A stretch of DNA of 31,462 bases from DASZQY01 sp036511595 (GTDB lineage Bacteria > Pseudomonadota > Alphaproteobacteria > Rhizobiales > Kaistiaceae). The position numbers and the translations under genes are program-made. Below, one piece after another: positions 7,700 through 15,406 of this stretch (the first letter of the stretch is position 1; the number at the start of each line of letters is the position of its first letter). The stretch covers positions 1 through 31,462 of the forward strand of contig DATCBY010000032.1 in assembly GCA_036511595.1 (NCBI GenBank). The letters run 5' to 3'. The notes below the pieces were generated by a model that saw only the letters and a program-made list of their open reading frames with translations, was not told the origin of the DNA and made no database searches.

Positions 7700-8461
7700 C
7701 TAGCCGTAGCCGCGCGAGTCGCGCCAGAATTCGTCGACCGGCCGCTCGAGCAGGAACGAAGAGACGAATTCCTTGCCGATCTCCAGGAACGGGTAGCGGT
7801 CGCTCTTCGCCCACTTCGGTCGTGTATAGGCTGGTGGCTCGGTGACGATCGCGCGCCGCCAGTCGTCGAAGGTTTCGTACCAGAGCTCGACCACCCGGTG
7901 CCAATGCGGCATCGGCGTGCGGCGCACGTCGGCTACCGCATGCGGCGGCCACACGCCGGGAAGCGGCGGGTGCTCGTCGATCACCCGGTAGCTGAAGAAG
8001 CGGTACAGCCCCGGCTGGCGCGCGACCTCCGGCGCGTGAATCGTGAGAAACCAGTCGTCGCCCTCTTCGCGCGACACGCCGTCCGGGTAGCGCATCAGGA
8101 TGAACCAGCGCAGGACGTTGCGCTCGTGCGGCTGCAGTTCGCCACCGAGAAAATCCTCGGTCGGCTGCGCCGGGATGAAGCAGGTCGCCACCTTCGGCGT
8201 CACCGGCGGAACGGTGAAGGCGAAAGTTCCGCGCGCACCGTCAAACGGCAACTCGCGCCACCAGCCGTCGGTCACCCGCCAGTTGAAGAAACCGTACGCG
8301 CGGGCGTCCGCCGGTGCATCGACCGGCAGGAAGCTCTCGTGGCGCGTCAGCCACGGTCCGTAGCGGCGCACGATCTCGGGCGCGTGGTCGCGGTAGTACC
8401 AGCGCTCCATCGCCGCGACCTGGCTGATCCGAATGTCGTGGACGACGATGCTGCGCAACAT
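7700..8461 (-). CDS. Double-domain EthD-like dimeric alpha-beta barrel protein, paralogue 1
   Basis: This 253-residue soluble protein seems to have two ferredoxin-like halves. The first begins with a strand followed by MERWYYRDHAPEIVRRYGPW. The second has GDDWFLTIHAPEVARQPGLY then RFFSYRV. Both halves share a W-x(3)-H-A-P-E pattern, typical of EthD-like stress/oxygenase-associated barrels, so an internal duplication is likely. The C-terminus is rich in aromatic residues (WHRVVELWYETFDDWRRAI). Its start overlaps the stop of the VOC gene (ATGA at 8463-8460), indicating coupled translation. It is clearly homologous to the product of 8910-9710. The function is unknown; the setting suggests a step in aromatic ring-cleavage catabolism. 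Confidence 0.7.
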   Translation of the reverse strand: MLRSIVVHDIRISQVAAMERWYYRDHAPEIVRRYGPWLTRHESFLPVDAPADARAYGFFNWRVTDGWWRELPFDGARGTFAFTVPPVTPKVATCFIPAQPTEDFLGGELQPHERNVLRWFILMRYPDGVSREEGDDWFLTIHAPEVARQPGLYRFFSYRVIDEHPPLPGVWPPHAVADVRRTPMPHWHRVVELWYETFDDWRRAIVTEPPAYTRPKWAKSDRYPFLEIGKEFVSSFLLERPVDEFWRDSRGYG

Positions 8462-8898
8462 CAGGCGCGCGCCCCGGCTGCCCACAGGTCCGGCTGCTGG
8501 ACGAACTCGACCAGGTTGCCGGCGTTGTCGCGGATGAACACGAAGGTGCCGAACGGCATGCGGCCGACAAAGACTATGTCGGCGCCGCGTTCCGTCAGTT
8601 CGGCCGCGATCGTGTCTACGTCTTCGACCGCGAAGGCGACGTGCTTGTTGCCGTGCGTGTGCGGATCGGTCTGCGGATCGCGCCGCCGCTCGGGCAGCGC
8701 CGCCGCGCCCTTCACCTCGAACAATTCGACCCGCAGCGGCCCGCGCTTCAGCATGGCGACCTCGGCCGGGATGGCGTCGATGCGCATGGTCTGGTCGACC
8801 TCGAAGCCCAGCATGTCGCGGTACCACGCGATCGACGCGGCGAGGTTCGGCACGCTGACGCCGCTGTGGTGGAATTTGAGGTCGGCTCTCTGCTTCAT
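8461..8898 (-). CDS. VOC-family (glyoxalase/dioxygenase fold) protein
   Basis: This 145-residue protein has two beta-alpha-beta-beta-beta modules. The first is FHHSGVSVPNLAASIAWYRD then MLGFEV. The second is KHVAFAVEDVDTIAAELTER then GADIVFVG. It closes with FIRDNAGNLVEFVQQP. The histidine near residue 10, the histidine of KHVAF and the glutamate of NLVEF match the usual metal-binding positions, so it may be a metal-dependent lyase, isomerase or epimerase; the substrate cannot be read from sequence. It sits 11 bases behind one EthD-like gene and overlaps the other by translational coupling, so the three products very likely act together. Confidence 0.82.
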   Translation of the reverse strand: MKQRADLKFHHSGVSVPNLAASIAWYRDMLGFEVDQTMRIDAIPAEVAMLKRGPLRVELFEVKGAAALPERRRDPQTDPHTHGNKHVAFAVEDVDTIAAELTERGADIVFVGRMPFGTFVFIRDNAGNLVEFVQQPDLWAAGARA

Positions 8899-8909
8899 CG
8901 GTCTCTTTT

Positions 8910-9710
8910 CTACGCGGTGACGATGTAGGGGGTCAGCGCCCGTTTGAAGTCGTTGGTCGGCGCTTCCAGCAGGAACGTCGAGACAAAATCCACCCACGGC
9001 TCGAGGAAGGGATAGGTGTCTCGTTTCGCCCATGAAGGCTTGGTGTACTTTGGCGGTTGTTCGATTACGGCCCGCCGCCAGGCGTCGGCGTTCTCGTACC
9101 AGAGTTCGGAAACACGCTGCCACGGACCGATCTTCGGCGGCACGACATGGTAGCTGACGAACCGCTTCAGGCCCGGCTGCCGGCAGACCTCCTTGGCGTG
9201 GACATTGACGTACCAGTCGTCGCCTTCCTCCGCCGAGACGCCCTCGGGATACTTGAACCCCGTCACCCAGCGGATGTTGGTGCCGTCGTCGAGGGTCAGC
9301 CCGCGCCCGAGGAAATCCTCGCTCGGCCGTTTCGTCACGAAGACGAACAGCGGCGGATTGGGGCCGCCGGGGCGTCCGCCCCAATGCGCGTTGCGCGCCG
9401 CGTCGCCTTCCGGGATGCCGAGAATCTTGTTGTAGCCCTTCGGCCAGCGCTCGGCGAACAGTGTCCCCTGGTCCATCTGCCCGCCGGCGCGGAACGGGCT
9501 CTCCCGCCACCAGTGCTCGGTCATGCGCCAGTTGTAATAGCCGTAGTCGAGAGCGCCGTCCGGCGCCGGCACCGCCCGGTAGCTGACGTAGCGGTCGAGG
9601 ATCGGCTCGATGAAGGAGAGCGTTTCCGGCGCGTGGTCGCGGAGCAGCCAGCGCTCCATCAGCGGCAGGTCGTTCATCGTCCTGATGTTGAGGATGAGAT
9701 AGCTGCGCAT
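8910..9710 (-). CDS. Double-domain EthD-like dimeric alpha-beta barrel protein, paralogue 2
   Basis: This 266-residue protein is a paralogue of the gene at 7700-8461 with the same plan. Half one has LPLMERWLLRDHAPETLSF and then YYNWRMTEHWWRESPF. Half two has GDDWYVNVHAKEVCRQPGLK and RFVSYHV. The C-terminus again has VSELWYENADAWRRAVIEQP. Conserved histidine, tryptophan and arginine positions shared by both copies are candidates for an active site or ligand pocket. A ribosome binding site AGGAGC lies six bases before ATG 9710. It follows the CocE-like gene by 12 bases, so it belonged to one leftward transcript whose promoter seems to have been lost. Two copies around one VOC gene suggest a hetero-oligomer or consecutive reactions. 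Confidence 0.7.
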   Translation of the reverse strand: MRSYLILNIRTMNDLPLMERWLLRDHAPETLSFIEPILDRYVSYRAVPAPDGALDYGYYNWRMTEHWWRESPFRAGGQMDQGTLFAERWPKGYNKILGIPEGDAARNAHWGGRPGGPNPPLFVFVTKRPSEDFLGRGLTLDDGTNIRWVTGFKYPEGVSAEEGDDWYVNVHAKEVCRQPGLKRFVSYHVVPPKIGPWQRVSELWYENADAWRRAVIEQPPKYTKPSWAKRDTYPFLEPWVDFVSTFLLEAPTNDFKRALTPYIVTA

Positions 9711-9722
9711 CGTCTGCTCCTG

Positions 9723-10962
9723 TCAGTGCGGCGGATTGAAGGGCGGCATGATGCCGCCGGACATGAAGGTGCCGATCCGGTTTCCCCGCGTCACCGGCAC
9801 CAGCAGGTGGGACGGGTAGCGGTTCGAATGATGGACGGTGATCTCGGCAGTCGTTTCCCGCCACAGGTGTCCGTAGGCGTGGTTGTCGATGAAGTCCGTC
9901 GGCACCTCGTCGCGGTCCGTCGCCTTGATCTTCACGCCCAGCCGATAGCCCGCCTTGAGCAGCACGCCGGTCGCCACCATGGAGCCGCCGCTGCGAGCCG
10001 CGCAGTCAGTGTCTGCTCCTTGCCGGCCTCGTCGACCTGGAAAAGCGTGACGAACCACAGCACTTCGGTGTCGCTGGTCGAGGCGTGGATGTTGAGCACC
10101 AGCGGACCACACACCTCCGTGTTCTCCACCATCATCGGCGTGCGGAAGCTGACGTCGCCGTGTTCCGCCGGCGATTCGACAAACGTCGAGGCGGTCTCGT
10201 CCGGCCAGAATTCGTGTTCGGAGAGCAGGCCATCCTTGTGGAGGTAGAATTCCGTCCACTTCGTTTCCGGCAGCGGCCATTCCTCGGCCTGCTTCCACTC
10301 GCCCGTATTCTGGATGAACAGTTGCACCGGCGGCTCGTCCATGATGCCGGTATCGACGCCCTTCAGCCAGTGGTCGAACCAGCGCAGGGACTCGTCGGCG
10401 TACTGGTACACCGGCCGGTCGAGATAGTACGGCGGCCCGATGGTCAGCCGGCGCGGCCCCGCCCAGTTCTCGAACGACTGGATATCGCCCGGCAGGTGCA
10501 AACTGTGCATCCCCCAGCAGCCGCCGAAATAGCCGGGAATCTGTGCCGGCGTGTTGCGTACGGACTTCTCCTTGTAGTGCTCGGTGTCGAGATAATTGAC
10601 CAGGTATTCGGCGATCACCATGTTGCCGCCCTCGTCGGGATTGTTGAGCACCGCGACGAGTTCCGGATGGATGTTGATTTCCGGGTCCTGGAGCGCCTCC
10701 TCGATCTTCTGGTTGAAGGCCCGCACGCCGATGCGGTCGCGGTACTCCTTGCGGACGCGCGGTTGCTCAGCGATTTCAGCCAGTACTGGTGGAACTTGAA
10801 CGAGAAGATGCCGCCGTGGAACATGGCGCCGCGATACTGGTCGGCGGTGGCGAATGGCGCGAAGATCGTCTTCAGCGAAGGCGGCTTCAGCTCCGCCACC
10901 CGCTTGGCGGTCATGGCGAAGTACGACGCGCGGCAGCCGTGGTGCGAGGTGGCGACCTTCGG
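9723..10962 (-). pseudogene. Decayed CocE/NonD-type alpha/beta hydrolase
   Basis: The fragments belong to a CocE/Xaa-Pro dipeptidyl-peptidase type serine hydrolase, which would hydrolyse an ester or amide. The N-terminal part, including the nucleophile elbow, is missing: homology starts abruptly at about 10962 (PKVATSHHG, SYFAMTAKRVAELKPPSLK). Near 10785 one base is missing; beyond it the frame resumes as EIAEQPRVRKEYRDR, then IEEALQDPEINIHPE. It continues through YADESLRWFDHWLKGVDTGI, a typical family segment. At about 9975-10005, after GKEQTLT, the frame breaks again with an apparent loss of roughly 25 codons. It resumes at MVATGVLLKAGYRLGVKIK of the jelly-roll domain. With at least three lesions, this is a genuine pseudogene unless the assembly is badly wrong. 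Confidence 0.8.
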
Positions 10963-10967
10963 CACGC

Positions 10968-11865
10968 GCCTCGCGGGCCTTCTATGTCGATACGCTCGGC
11001 CTGCAGGTGACGGAGGAAACCGCCGACATCATCTATCTCCGCGGTCTCGAGGAGCGTAACCACCACTCGCTGGTGCTGAAGAAGGCCGACATCGCCGTGG
11101 CCGAAGTGGTCGGCTTTCGCGTCTTCCATGACGACGACCTCGACAAGGCGAAGGCATTTTTTTGACGCCCGGGGCCTGCCTAACCGCTGGATCGAGGTGC
11201 CGTATCAGGGCCGGACGCTGCGCGCGGTCGATCCGCTCGGCACGCCCATCGAATTCTTCGCCCGCATGGATCAGCTGTCCTCGATTCACCAGAAGTATGC
11301 CCTCTACAAAGGCGTCAAGCCGCTGCGCATCGATCATCTGAATACCTTCAGCGACGACGTGCAGGCTTCCGTCGATTTCTACAACCAGCTGGGCTTCCGA
11401 CTCACCGAGTACACCGAAACCGAGGACGGCCAGCAGTTCTGGGCGGCATGGATGCACCGCAAGGGCGGCGTCCACGATGTCGCCTTCACCAACGGTCTGG
11501 GGCCGCGCCTGCACCACGTCGCTTTCTGGGTGCCGACACCGCTCGCCATCATCGACTTGCTCGACCTGATGGCGACCACCGGCTACCTCGACAACATCGA
11601 GCGCGGGCTGGGCCGCCACGGCATCTCCAACGCGTTCTTCCTCTACGTGCGCGATCCCGACAACAACCGCATCGAGTTCTATTGCTCCGATTACCTGACC
11701 GTCGATCCGGACCATGAGCCCATCCGCTGGGACCTCAAGGACCCGCAGCGCCAGACGCTGTGGGGCGCGCCGGCGCCGCGTTCGTGGTTCGAGGAAGGCA
11801 GCGTCTTTGCCGAGACCGCGCCGCGCAAGCCGAAGCTCAAGGCCACGCCGATCGTCGCGCCCTGA
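10968..11865 (+). pseudogene. hpaD: HpaD-type extradiol dioxygenase, 5'-truncated and frameshifted
   Basis: The product resembles VOC-fold homoprotocatechuate (3,4-dihydroxyphenylacetate) 2,3-dioxygenases, which cleave the ring with Fe(II) or Mn(II). Visible parts are ASRAFYVDTLGLQVTEET, RGLEERNHHSLVL, DPLGTPIEFF, then the catalytic half. Metal ligands are preserved: His in LRIDHLNTF, His in RLHHVAFW and Glu in NNRIEFYCSDY. The end QRQTLWGAPAPRSWFEEGS is characteristic. Two faults exist. About the first 20 residues and the start codon are missing at the junction with the CocE remnant. A T7 run at 11157-11163 shifts the frame; with six T the sequence reads KAFFDARGLP. As written, no functional dioxygenase is made. 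The last codon abuts the convergent regulator gene. Confidence 0.82.
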
Positions 11866-12462
11866 TCAGTCGCCGTTTTTCGGCGGCCGGCCGCGGCGGG
11901 GGAGGGTGGCCGAGTCGGCCGGCGGCGGCCCCAGATCGAGGCTTTCGCTGATCGACGGCGTTTCGGAGAGGATCGCGTCGAATTCACGCAGGCTCGCCTG
12001 CAGGGCGGCGAGTTTCTCGGCCCCGAACCGGCGCGTGATGCGGCTGTAGATTGCTTCCGAATATTGTCCGACATGGTCGAAGAGCCGGAGGCCCTTCGGA
12101 CTGATCGACACGATGCAGCGGCGCATGTCGTGATCGGCGCCGCGCCGCAGGATGAGGTCGCGCTTTTCCAGGTCCTTGAGGATGCGCGATACGCTGGGCG
12201 GTAGCAGGTAGGTCGCCTCCGCCAGCGCCATCACTTCGATCTCGCCGCGCGCAACCAGCGCCCGCAGGATCCGCCATTGCTGTTCGGTGATGCCGAAATG
12301 GCGAAGCGTCGGGCGGAAATGCTTCATCGCCGCCTCGCGGGCGCGCAGCAGCGACATCGGCAGGGACAGCGAGAAATCGCGGAGCTTCAGGCGGCTGCGA
12401 GCCTCGCTGCCGCCTTTGTCGCGACCGGGCGCTCCCGTCGGCTTGCGTCCGCCGTCAGCCAT
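11866..12462 (-). CDS. hpaR: HpaR-like MarR-family transcriptional repressor
   Basis: The 198-residue product has a winged helix-turn-helix of the MarR family. The core runs from LPMSLLRAREAAMKHFRPTL through RHFGITEQQWRILRALVARG, the recognition-helix segment LLPPSVSRILKDLEKRDLI and the wing RRGADHDMRRCIVSISPKG. The HpaR subgroup represses homoprotocatechuate degradation genes and is relieved by the aromatic substrate. Lysine/arginine-rich tails at both ends extend beyond the usual ~145 residues. ATG 12462 is chosen because it overlaps the end of the FAH gene by eight bases; the open frame extends to 12486. It is last in the leftward operon, consistent with autoregulation through the dyad at 14294-14309. 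Confidence 0.85.
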   Translation of the reverse strand: MADGGRKPTGAPGRDKGGSEARSRLKLRDFSLSLPMSLLRAREAAMKHFRPTLRHFGITEQQWRILRALVARGEIEVMALAEATYLLPPSVSRILKDLEKRDLILRRGADHDMRRCIVSISPKGLRLFDHVGQYSEAIYSRITRRFGAEKLAALQASLREFDAILSETPSISESLDLGPPPADSATLPRRGRPPKNGD

Positions 12463-13321
12463 GCGCCACCTCGTCGGCGACGACATTGCGGAGTGTCCCC
12501 ACGTCGGCGACCTCGACCTCGACGGTGTCGCCGGACTTCAGGTAACGCGGCGGGTCGAACCGCGCCCCGGCGCCACTCGGCGTGCCGGTGAGGATGATGT
12601 CGCCGGGCTCGAGCGTTGCGAACGTCGAGATGTATTCGATGATCCGGTCGAAGGGAAAGATCATGCGGTCGCTGGCGTCATCCTGCCGCACTTCGCCGTT
12701 GACCCGCGTCGTCACCCGCAACGGCCCCGGCGGCACGTCGGCCATCGGCACGATCCACGGTCCGAGCGAGCCCGACTTCGCGAAATTCTTGCCCTGGGTG
12801 ACATTGAACTTCGCGTGCCGCAGCCAGTCGCGCACCGAGCCCTCGTTGGCGATGGTCACGCCGAACACGTGGTCGAGCGCCGCCGCGCGTGCGATGCGCC
12901 GGCCACTCTTGCCGATGACCAGCACGATCTCGCCCTCGTAGTCGAGTTGCTCGCTTTCCGGCGGACGCAGGATCGGCTCGTCCGGCCCGACGAAGGATTC
13001 CGCGAAGCGGACGAAGAGGCTCGGATATTGCGGGCGTTCCGAACCGTCGCGGTATTCCTCGTTCCGCTCGGGATAATTCACGCCGACGCAGAAGCACTTG
13101 CCCCAGCGAACCAGCGGCTTCGTCAGCCGCGCCGCCGTCAGCGTCACGTCGGGACCGGCGGAAGCCGCGATCTCGGCTAACCGCGCGTAGGGGATCGTGC
13201 GGACGAGATCGCTCATGTCGGTGACCGCGTGGCCGAGCCGCCGCGACAGATCGACGATGCCGTCCTCGCGCCACAGTCCGATGCGGGAGGCGCCGTCCAC
13301 CGCGTAGGTGACCAGCCTCAA
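12455..13321 (-). CDS. Fumarylacetoacetate hydrolase family protein (HpaG-like)
   Basis: At 288 aa this is a single-domain FAH-fold enzyme. In meta-cleavage pathways such proteins decarboxylate or isomerise the ring-opened product, or hydrate 2-oxo-dienoates. The metal site has E129 and E131 (LDYEGEIVLVIGKSG). GKNFAKSGSLGPWIV follows, and the C-terminal signature GDIILTGTPSGAG is present. Unusually, the segment normally N-D-x-S-x-R-D reads N-E-G-S-V-R-D, so the third metal ligand would be Glu160 instead of Asp. Translation starts at TTG (13321-13319), overlapping the TGA of the aldolase gene (TTGA), which implies coupled translation. It lies between the aldolase and hpaR genes in one leftward operon. 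Confidence 0.85.
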   Translation of the reverse strand: MRLVTYAVDGASRIGLWREDGIVDLSRRLGHAVTDMSDLVRTIPYARLAEIAASAGPDVTLTAARLTKPLVRWGKCFCVGVNYPERNEEYRDGSERPQYPSLFVRFAESFVGPDEPILRPPESEQLDYEGEIVLVIGKSGRRIARAAALDHVFGVTIANEGSVRDWLRHAKFNVTQGKNFAKSGSLGPWIVPMADVPPGPLRVTTRVNGEVRQDDASDRMIFPFDRIIEYISTFATLEPGDIILTGTPSGAGARFDPPRYLKSGDTVEVEVADVGTLRNVVADEVAHG

Positions 13322-14232
13322 GCCGCCATGCCCTTCGGCAGCAGCCCGGTCCGCGTCAGCACGCCGTCGAGTTTCCGCTCCAGCTCAGGCGTTGCCGGCG
13401 CCATCGGCAGGCGGTGCTCGTTGGCCGGAATGATGCCCAGCCGCTTCATCATGTATTTCATCGGGATCGGGTTGGTGTCGTAGAACACCGCTTCGTTGAT
13501 CTCGAAGAGCGCAAGATGGATCGCCTCGGCGCGCTTCATGTCGCCGGCCCACACCGCCTCGCAGAGATCGGCGAGGATACGCGGCCTGAGGTTGCCGACT
13601 GCATTCATCAGCCCGCACGCGCCGACCGCCATCATCGGGTAGGAAAGTTCCTCCAGGCCGACGAATATCTTGAAGTCCGCGCCGAGCGCCGACACGCACT
13701 GCGACACCAGCGCAAGGTCGTTGGCGGCATGCTTCATGCCGACGAAAGTCGCCGACTTTTCCTTCAGCGTCCTCAGCGTGTCGATCGTCACGCTGACCGC
13801 CGCCCGTCCCGGGATGTGATAGATCATCCATGGGATCTCGATTGCCTTGGTCACTTCGAGATAGTAATCGATCAGGCCGCGCTGCGGCGGGCGCGAATAG
13901 TACGGGGTGACGATGAGCAGGGCATCCGCGCCGGCGCGCACCGCATGGTTGGTAAGCTCCTGCGTTTCGATCAGACTGTGCGAACCGGTCGCCGCCACCA
14001 CCGGCAGGCGCCCTTTGGTCACCTCGACGGCGAGCGTCACCAGCCGGTTGCGTTCCGCCACCGTCAATGAGGCGGGTTCCGCGGTCGTGCCGTTGACGAC
14101 GATGCCGTGGCTGCCGTTGTCGATCTGATGGTCGACCAGCCGCCGATAAGCTTCCTCGTCGACGACGCCGCCCTTGAACGGCGTGATCAGCGGCGGCATC
14201 GAGCCCTTGAGACGATGGGCGACGGAGGGCAT
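13318..14232 (-). CDS. DHDPS/NAL-family pyruvate-type aldolase
   Basis: This class I (Schiff-base) aldolase of 304 aa shows the family hallmarks: NGTTAEP with the paired threonines at 49-50, Tyr138 in IYHIPGR, and the Schiff-base lysine K167 in VGMKHA. Dihydrodipicolinate synthase itself uses pyruvate and aspartate semialdehyde in lysine synthesis. A copy placed in front of an FAH protein and HpaR is more likely a catabolic aldolase that splits pyruvate from a ring-cleavage product; this is inference from context. An AGGA element eight bases upstream supports ATG 14232. It is the first gene of the operon driven by the promoter at 14291-14318. Confidence 0.82.
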   Translation of the reverse strand: MPSVAHRLKGSMPPLITPFKGGVVDEEAYRRLVDHQIDNGSHGIVVNGTTAEPASLTVAERNRLVTLAVEVTKGRLPVVAATGSHSLIETQELTNHAVRAGADALLIVTPYYSRPPQRGLIDYYLEVTKAIEIPWMIYHIPGRAAVSVTIDTLRTLKEKSATFVGMKHAANDLALVSQCVSALGADFKIFVGLEELSYPMMAVGACGLMNAVGNLRPRILADLCEAVWAGDMKRAEAIHLALFEINEAVFYDTNPIPMKYMMKRLGIIPANEHRLPMAPATPELERKLDGVLTRTGLLPKGMAA

Positions 14233-14290
14233 CGGCCGATTCCTTTCTGCGCCAGCAGACGGCGCCGGCGCCGGGCTGTTGGTGTCGCCG

Positions 14291-14318
14291 ACTATAATAA
14301 ATATGTTATCTATCTCAA
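14291..14318 (-). promoter_or_regulatory. Sigma-70-like promoter of the aldolase-FAH-hpaR operon
   Basis: On the minus strand TTGAGA (14313-14318) and TATAGT (14291-14296) are separated by 16 bases, in a strikingly A/T-rich island within GC-rich DNA, about 60 bases before ATG 14232. The dyad at 14294-14309 overlaps the spacer and -10, as expected for repression. Confidence 0.6.
14294..14309. promoter_or_regulatory. Imperfect palindrome, candidate HpaR operator
   Basis: ATAATAAATATGTTAT has matching outer arms ATAA/TTAT and a roughly symmetric A/T core of 16 bases, the size usual for MarR-family sites. It covers the -10 region of the leftward operon and lies between it and the divergent transporter gene, so one bound repressor could act on both. 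Assignment to HpaR is inferred from context. Confidence 0.45.
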
Positions 14319-14381
14319 GCGGCGCGGCAATGCCGGCGGCATGCGGGTCCGCTTGGCAAACCGTCTGCCGGGGAAGCTGCC

Positions 14382-15380
14382 ATGACCGTGCGCGGCTTCA
14401 CCTTTGACGGTTTCCTGCTGGCGCTGGCGGTCGTCGTCATCGCCGCGATCCTTGCCCCGGCGCCCGGCGCCAGCCACGGCTTCCTGCATGCCGACTGGAT
14501 CGCCACCTACGGCATCGCGGTCGTCTTCTTTCTCTACGGCCTGACGCTTGCCCCGGAACGGCTGCGCGAAGGCGCCTCTAACTGGCGGCTGCACCTCACC
14601 GTCCAGCTGTCCACCTTCGTGCTTTTTCCCGTCGTCGTGCTGCTCATGCTGCGCCTGTTCGGCGGCCTGCTGCCGGTGCCCACGCAGACCGGCTTTTTCT
14701 ATATCGCCGCGCTTCCATCCACCGTCTCTTCCTCCGTGGCGATGACCTCGCTGGCCCGCGGCAACGTCCCGGCGGCGATCTTCAACGCCACGCTATCCAG
14801 CCTCATCGGCGTATTCGCCACGCCGCTGTTCATGGCCTGGTATGTGTCGACCACCGGCGATTCCCTGCCGCTGTTGCCCGTCATCGCCAAGGTCGTCGGC
14901 CTCGTGCTGGTGCCCATCGTCATCGGCCAGGTCGCCCGCCACTGGCTGCATCGTTGGGCCGCGCGTTACAGCAAGATCATCCGCCTCGCCGACCGCGCCA
15001 TCATTCTGGCGATCGTCTACAATTCGTTTTCGGATTCGATGGTCGAAGGCATCTGGAGCGGCCACGACCTGAGTTTTCTCGTCACCATGATCGTCGGCGT
15101 GCTCGTCCTCTTCACGCTCATCTACTGGATCATCCTGATTCCATGCCGGCTGCTCGGCTTTGATCGCCCCGACACCATCGCCACGCTGTTCTGCGGCTCC
15201 AAGAAGTCGCTGGCCACCGGACTGCCGATGGCGCGCCTGATGTTCAGCCACGATCCGGCGCTCGGCCTCATCATCGCGCCGATCATGCTCTATCACTTCT
15301 TCCAGTTGATCATCGTCAGCGTCATCGCCAACCGCTACGCCGCGGCCGACGACGCCGAAACCGCTGCGCTCGGCCGCTGA
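14382..15380 (+). CDS. SBF-like (SLC10A7-type) bile acid:sodium symporter family transporter
   Basis: This 332-residue inner-membrane protein has about nine or ten hydrophobic helices. The two family signatures are visible: ALPSTVSSSVAMTSLARGNV, followed by PAAIFNATLSSLIGVFATPL, is the first discontinuous-helix region. FCGSKKSLATGLPMARLMF is the second crossing region near the C-terminus. The family couples organic-anion uptake to sodium, and the SLC10A7-like branch has poorly known substrates. It diverges from the catabolic operon across the 149-bp region with the dyad, which suggests uptake of the pathway's aromatic or acid substrate. GGGGAAG about seven bases upstream supports the ATG. Confidence 0.85.
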   Translation: MTVRGFTFDGFLLALAVVVIAAILAPAPGASHGFLHADWIATYGIAVVFFLYGLTLAPERLREGASNWRLHLTVQLSTFVLFPVVVLLMLRLFGGLLPVPTQTGFFYIAALPSTVSSSVAMTSLARGNVPAAIFNATLSSLIGVFATPLFMAWYVSTTGDSLPLLPVIAKVVGLVLVPIVIGQVARHWLHRWAARYSKIIRLADRAIILAIVYNSFSDSMVEGIWSGHDLSFLVTMIVGVLVLFTLIYWIILIPCRLLGFDRPDTIATLFCGSKKSLATGLPMARLMFSHDPALGLIIAPIMLYHFFQLIIVSVIANRYAAADDAETAALGR

Positions 15381-15406
15381 CGGTCCGCTCGCAGCTGACC
15401 CCCAGC

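Noticed and set aside
13318..14232. Housekeeping dapA for lysine synthesis
   Set aside because: Motifs are those of the whole DHDPS/NAL superfamily; the operon with FAH and HpaR-like genes argues for a catabolic aldolase.
14279..14298. Rightward promoter TTGGTG plus TATAAT for the transporter
   Set aside because: The two hexamers are only eight bases apart; the A/T island fits the leftward promoter with 16-base spacing.
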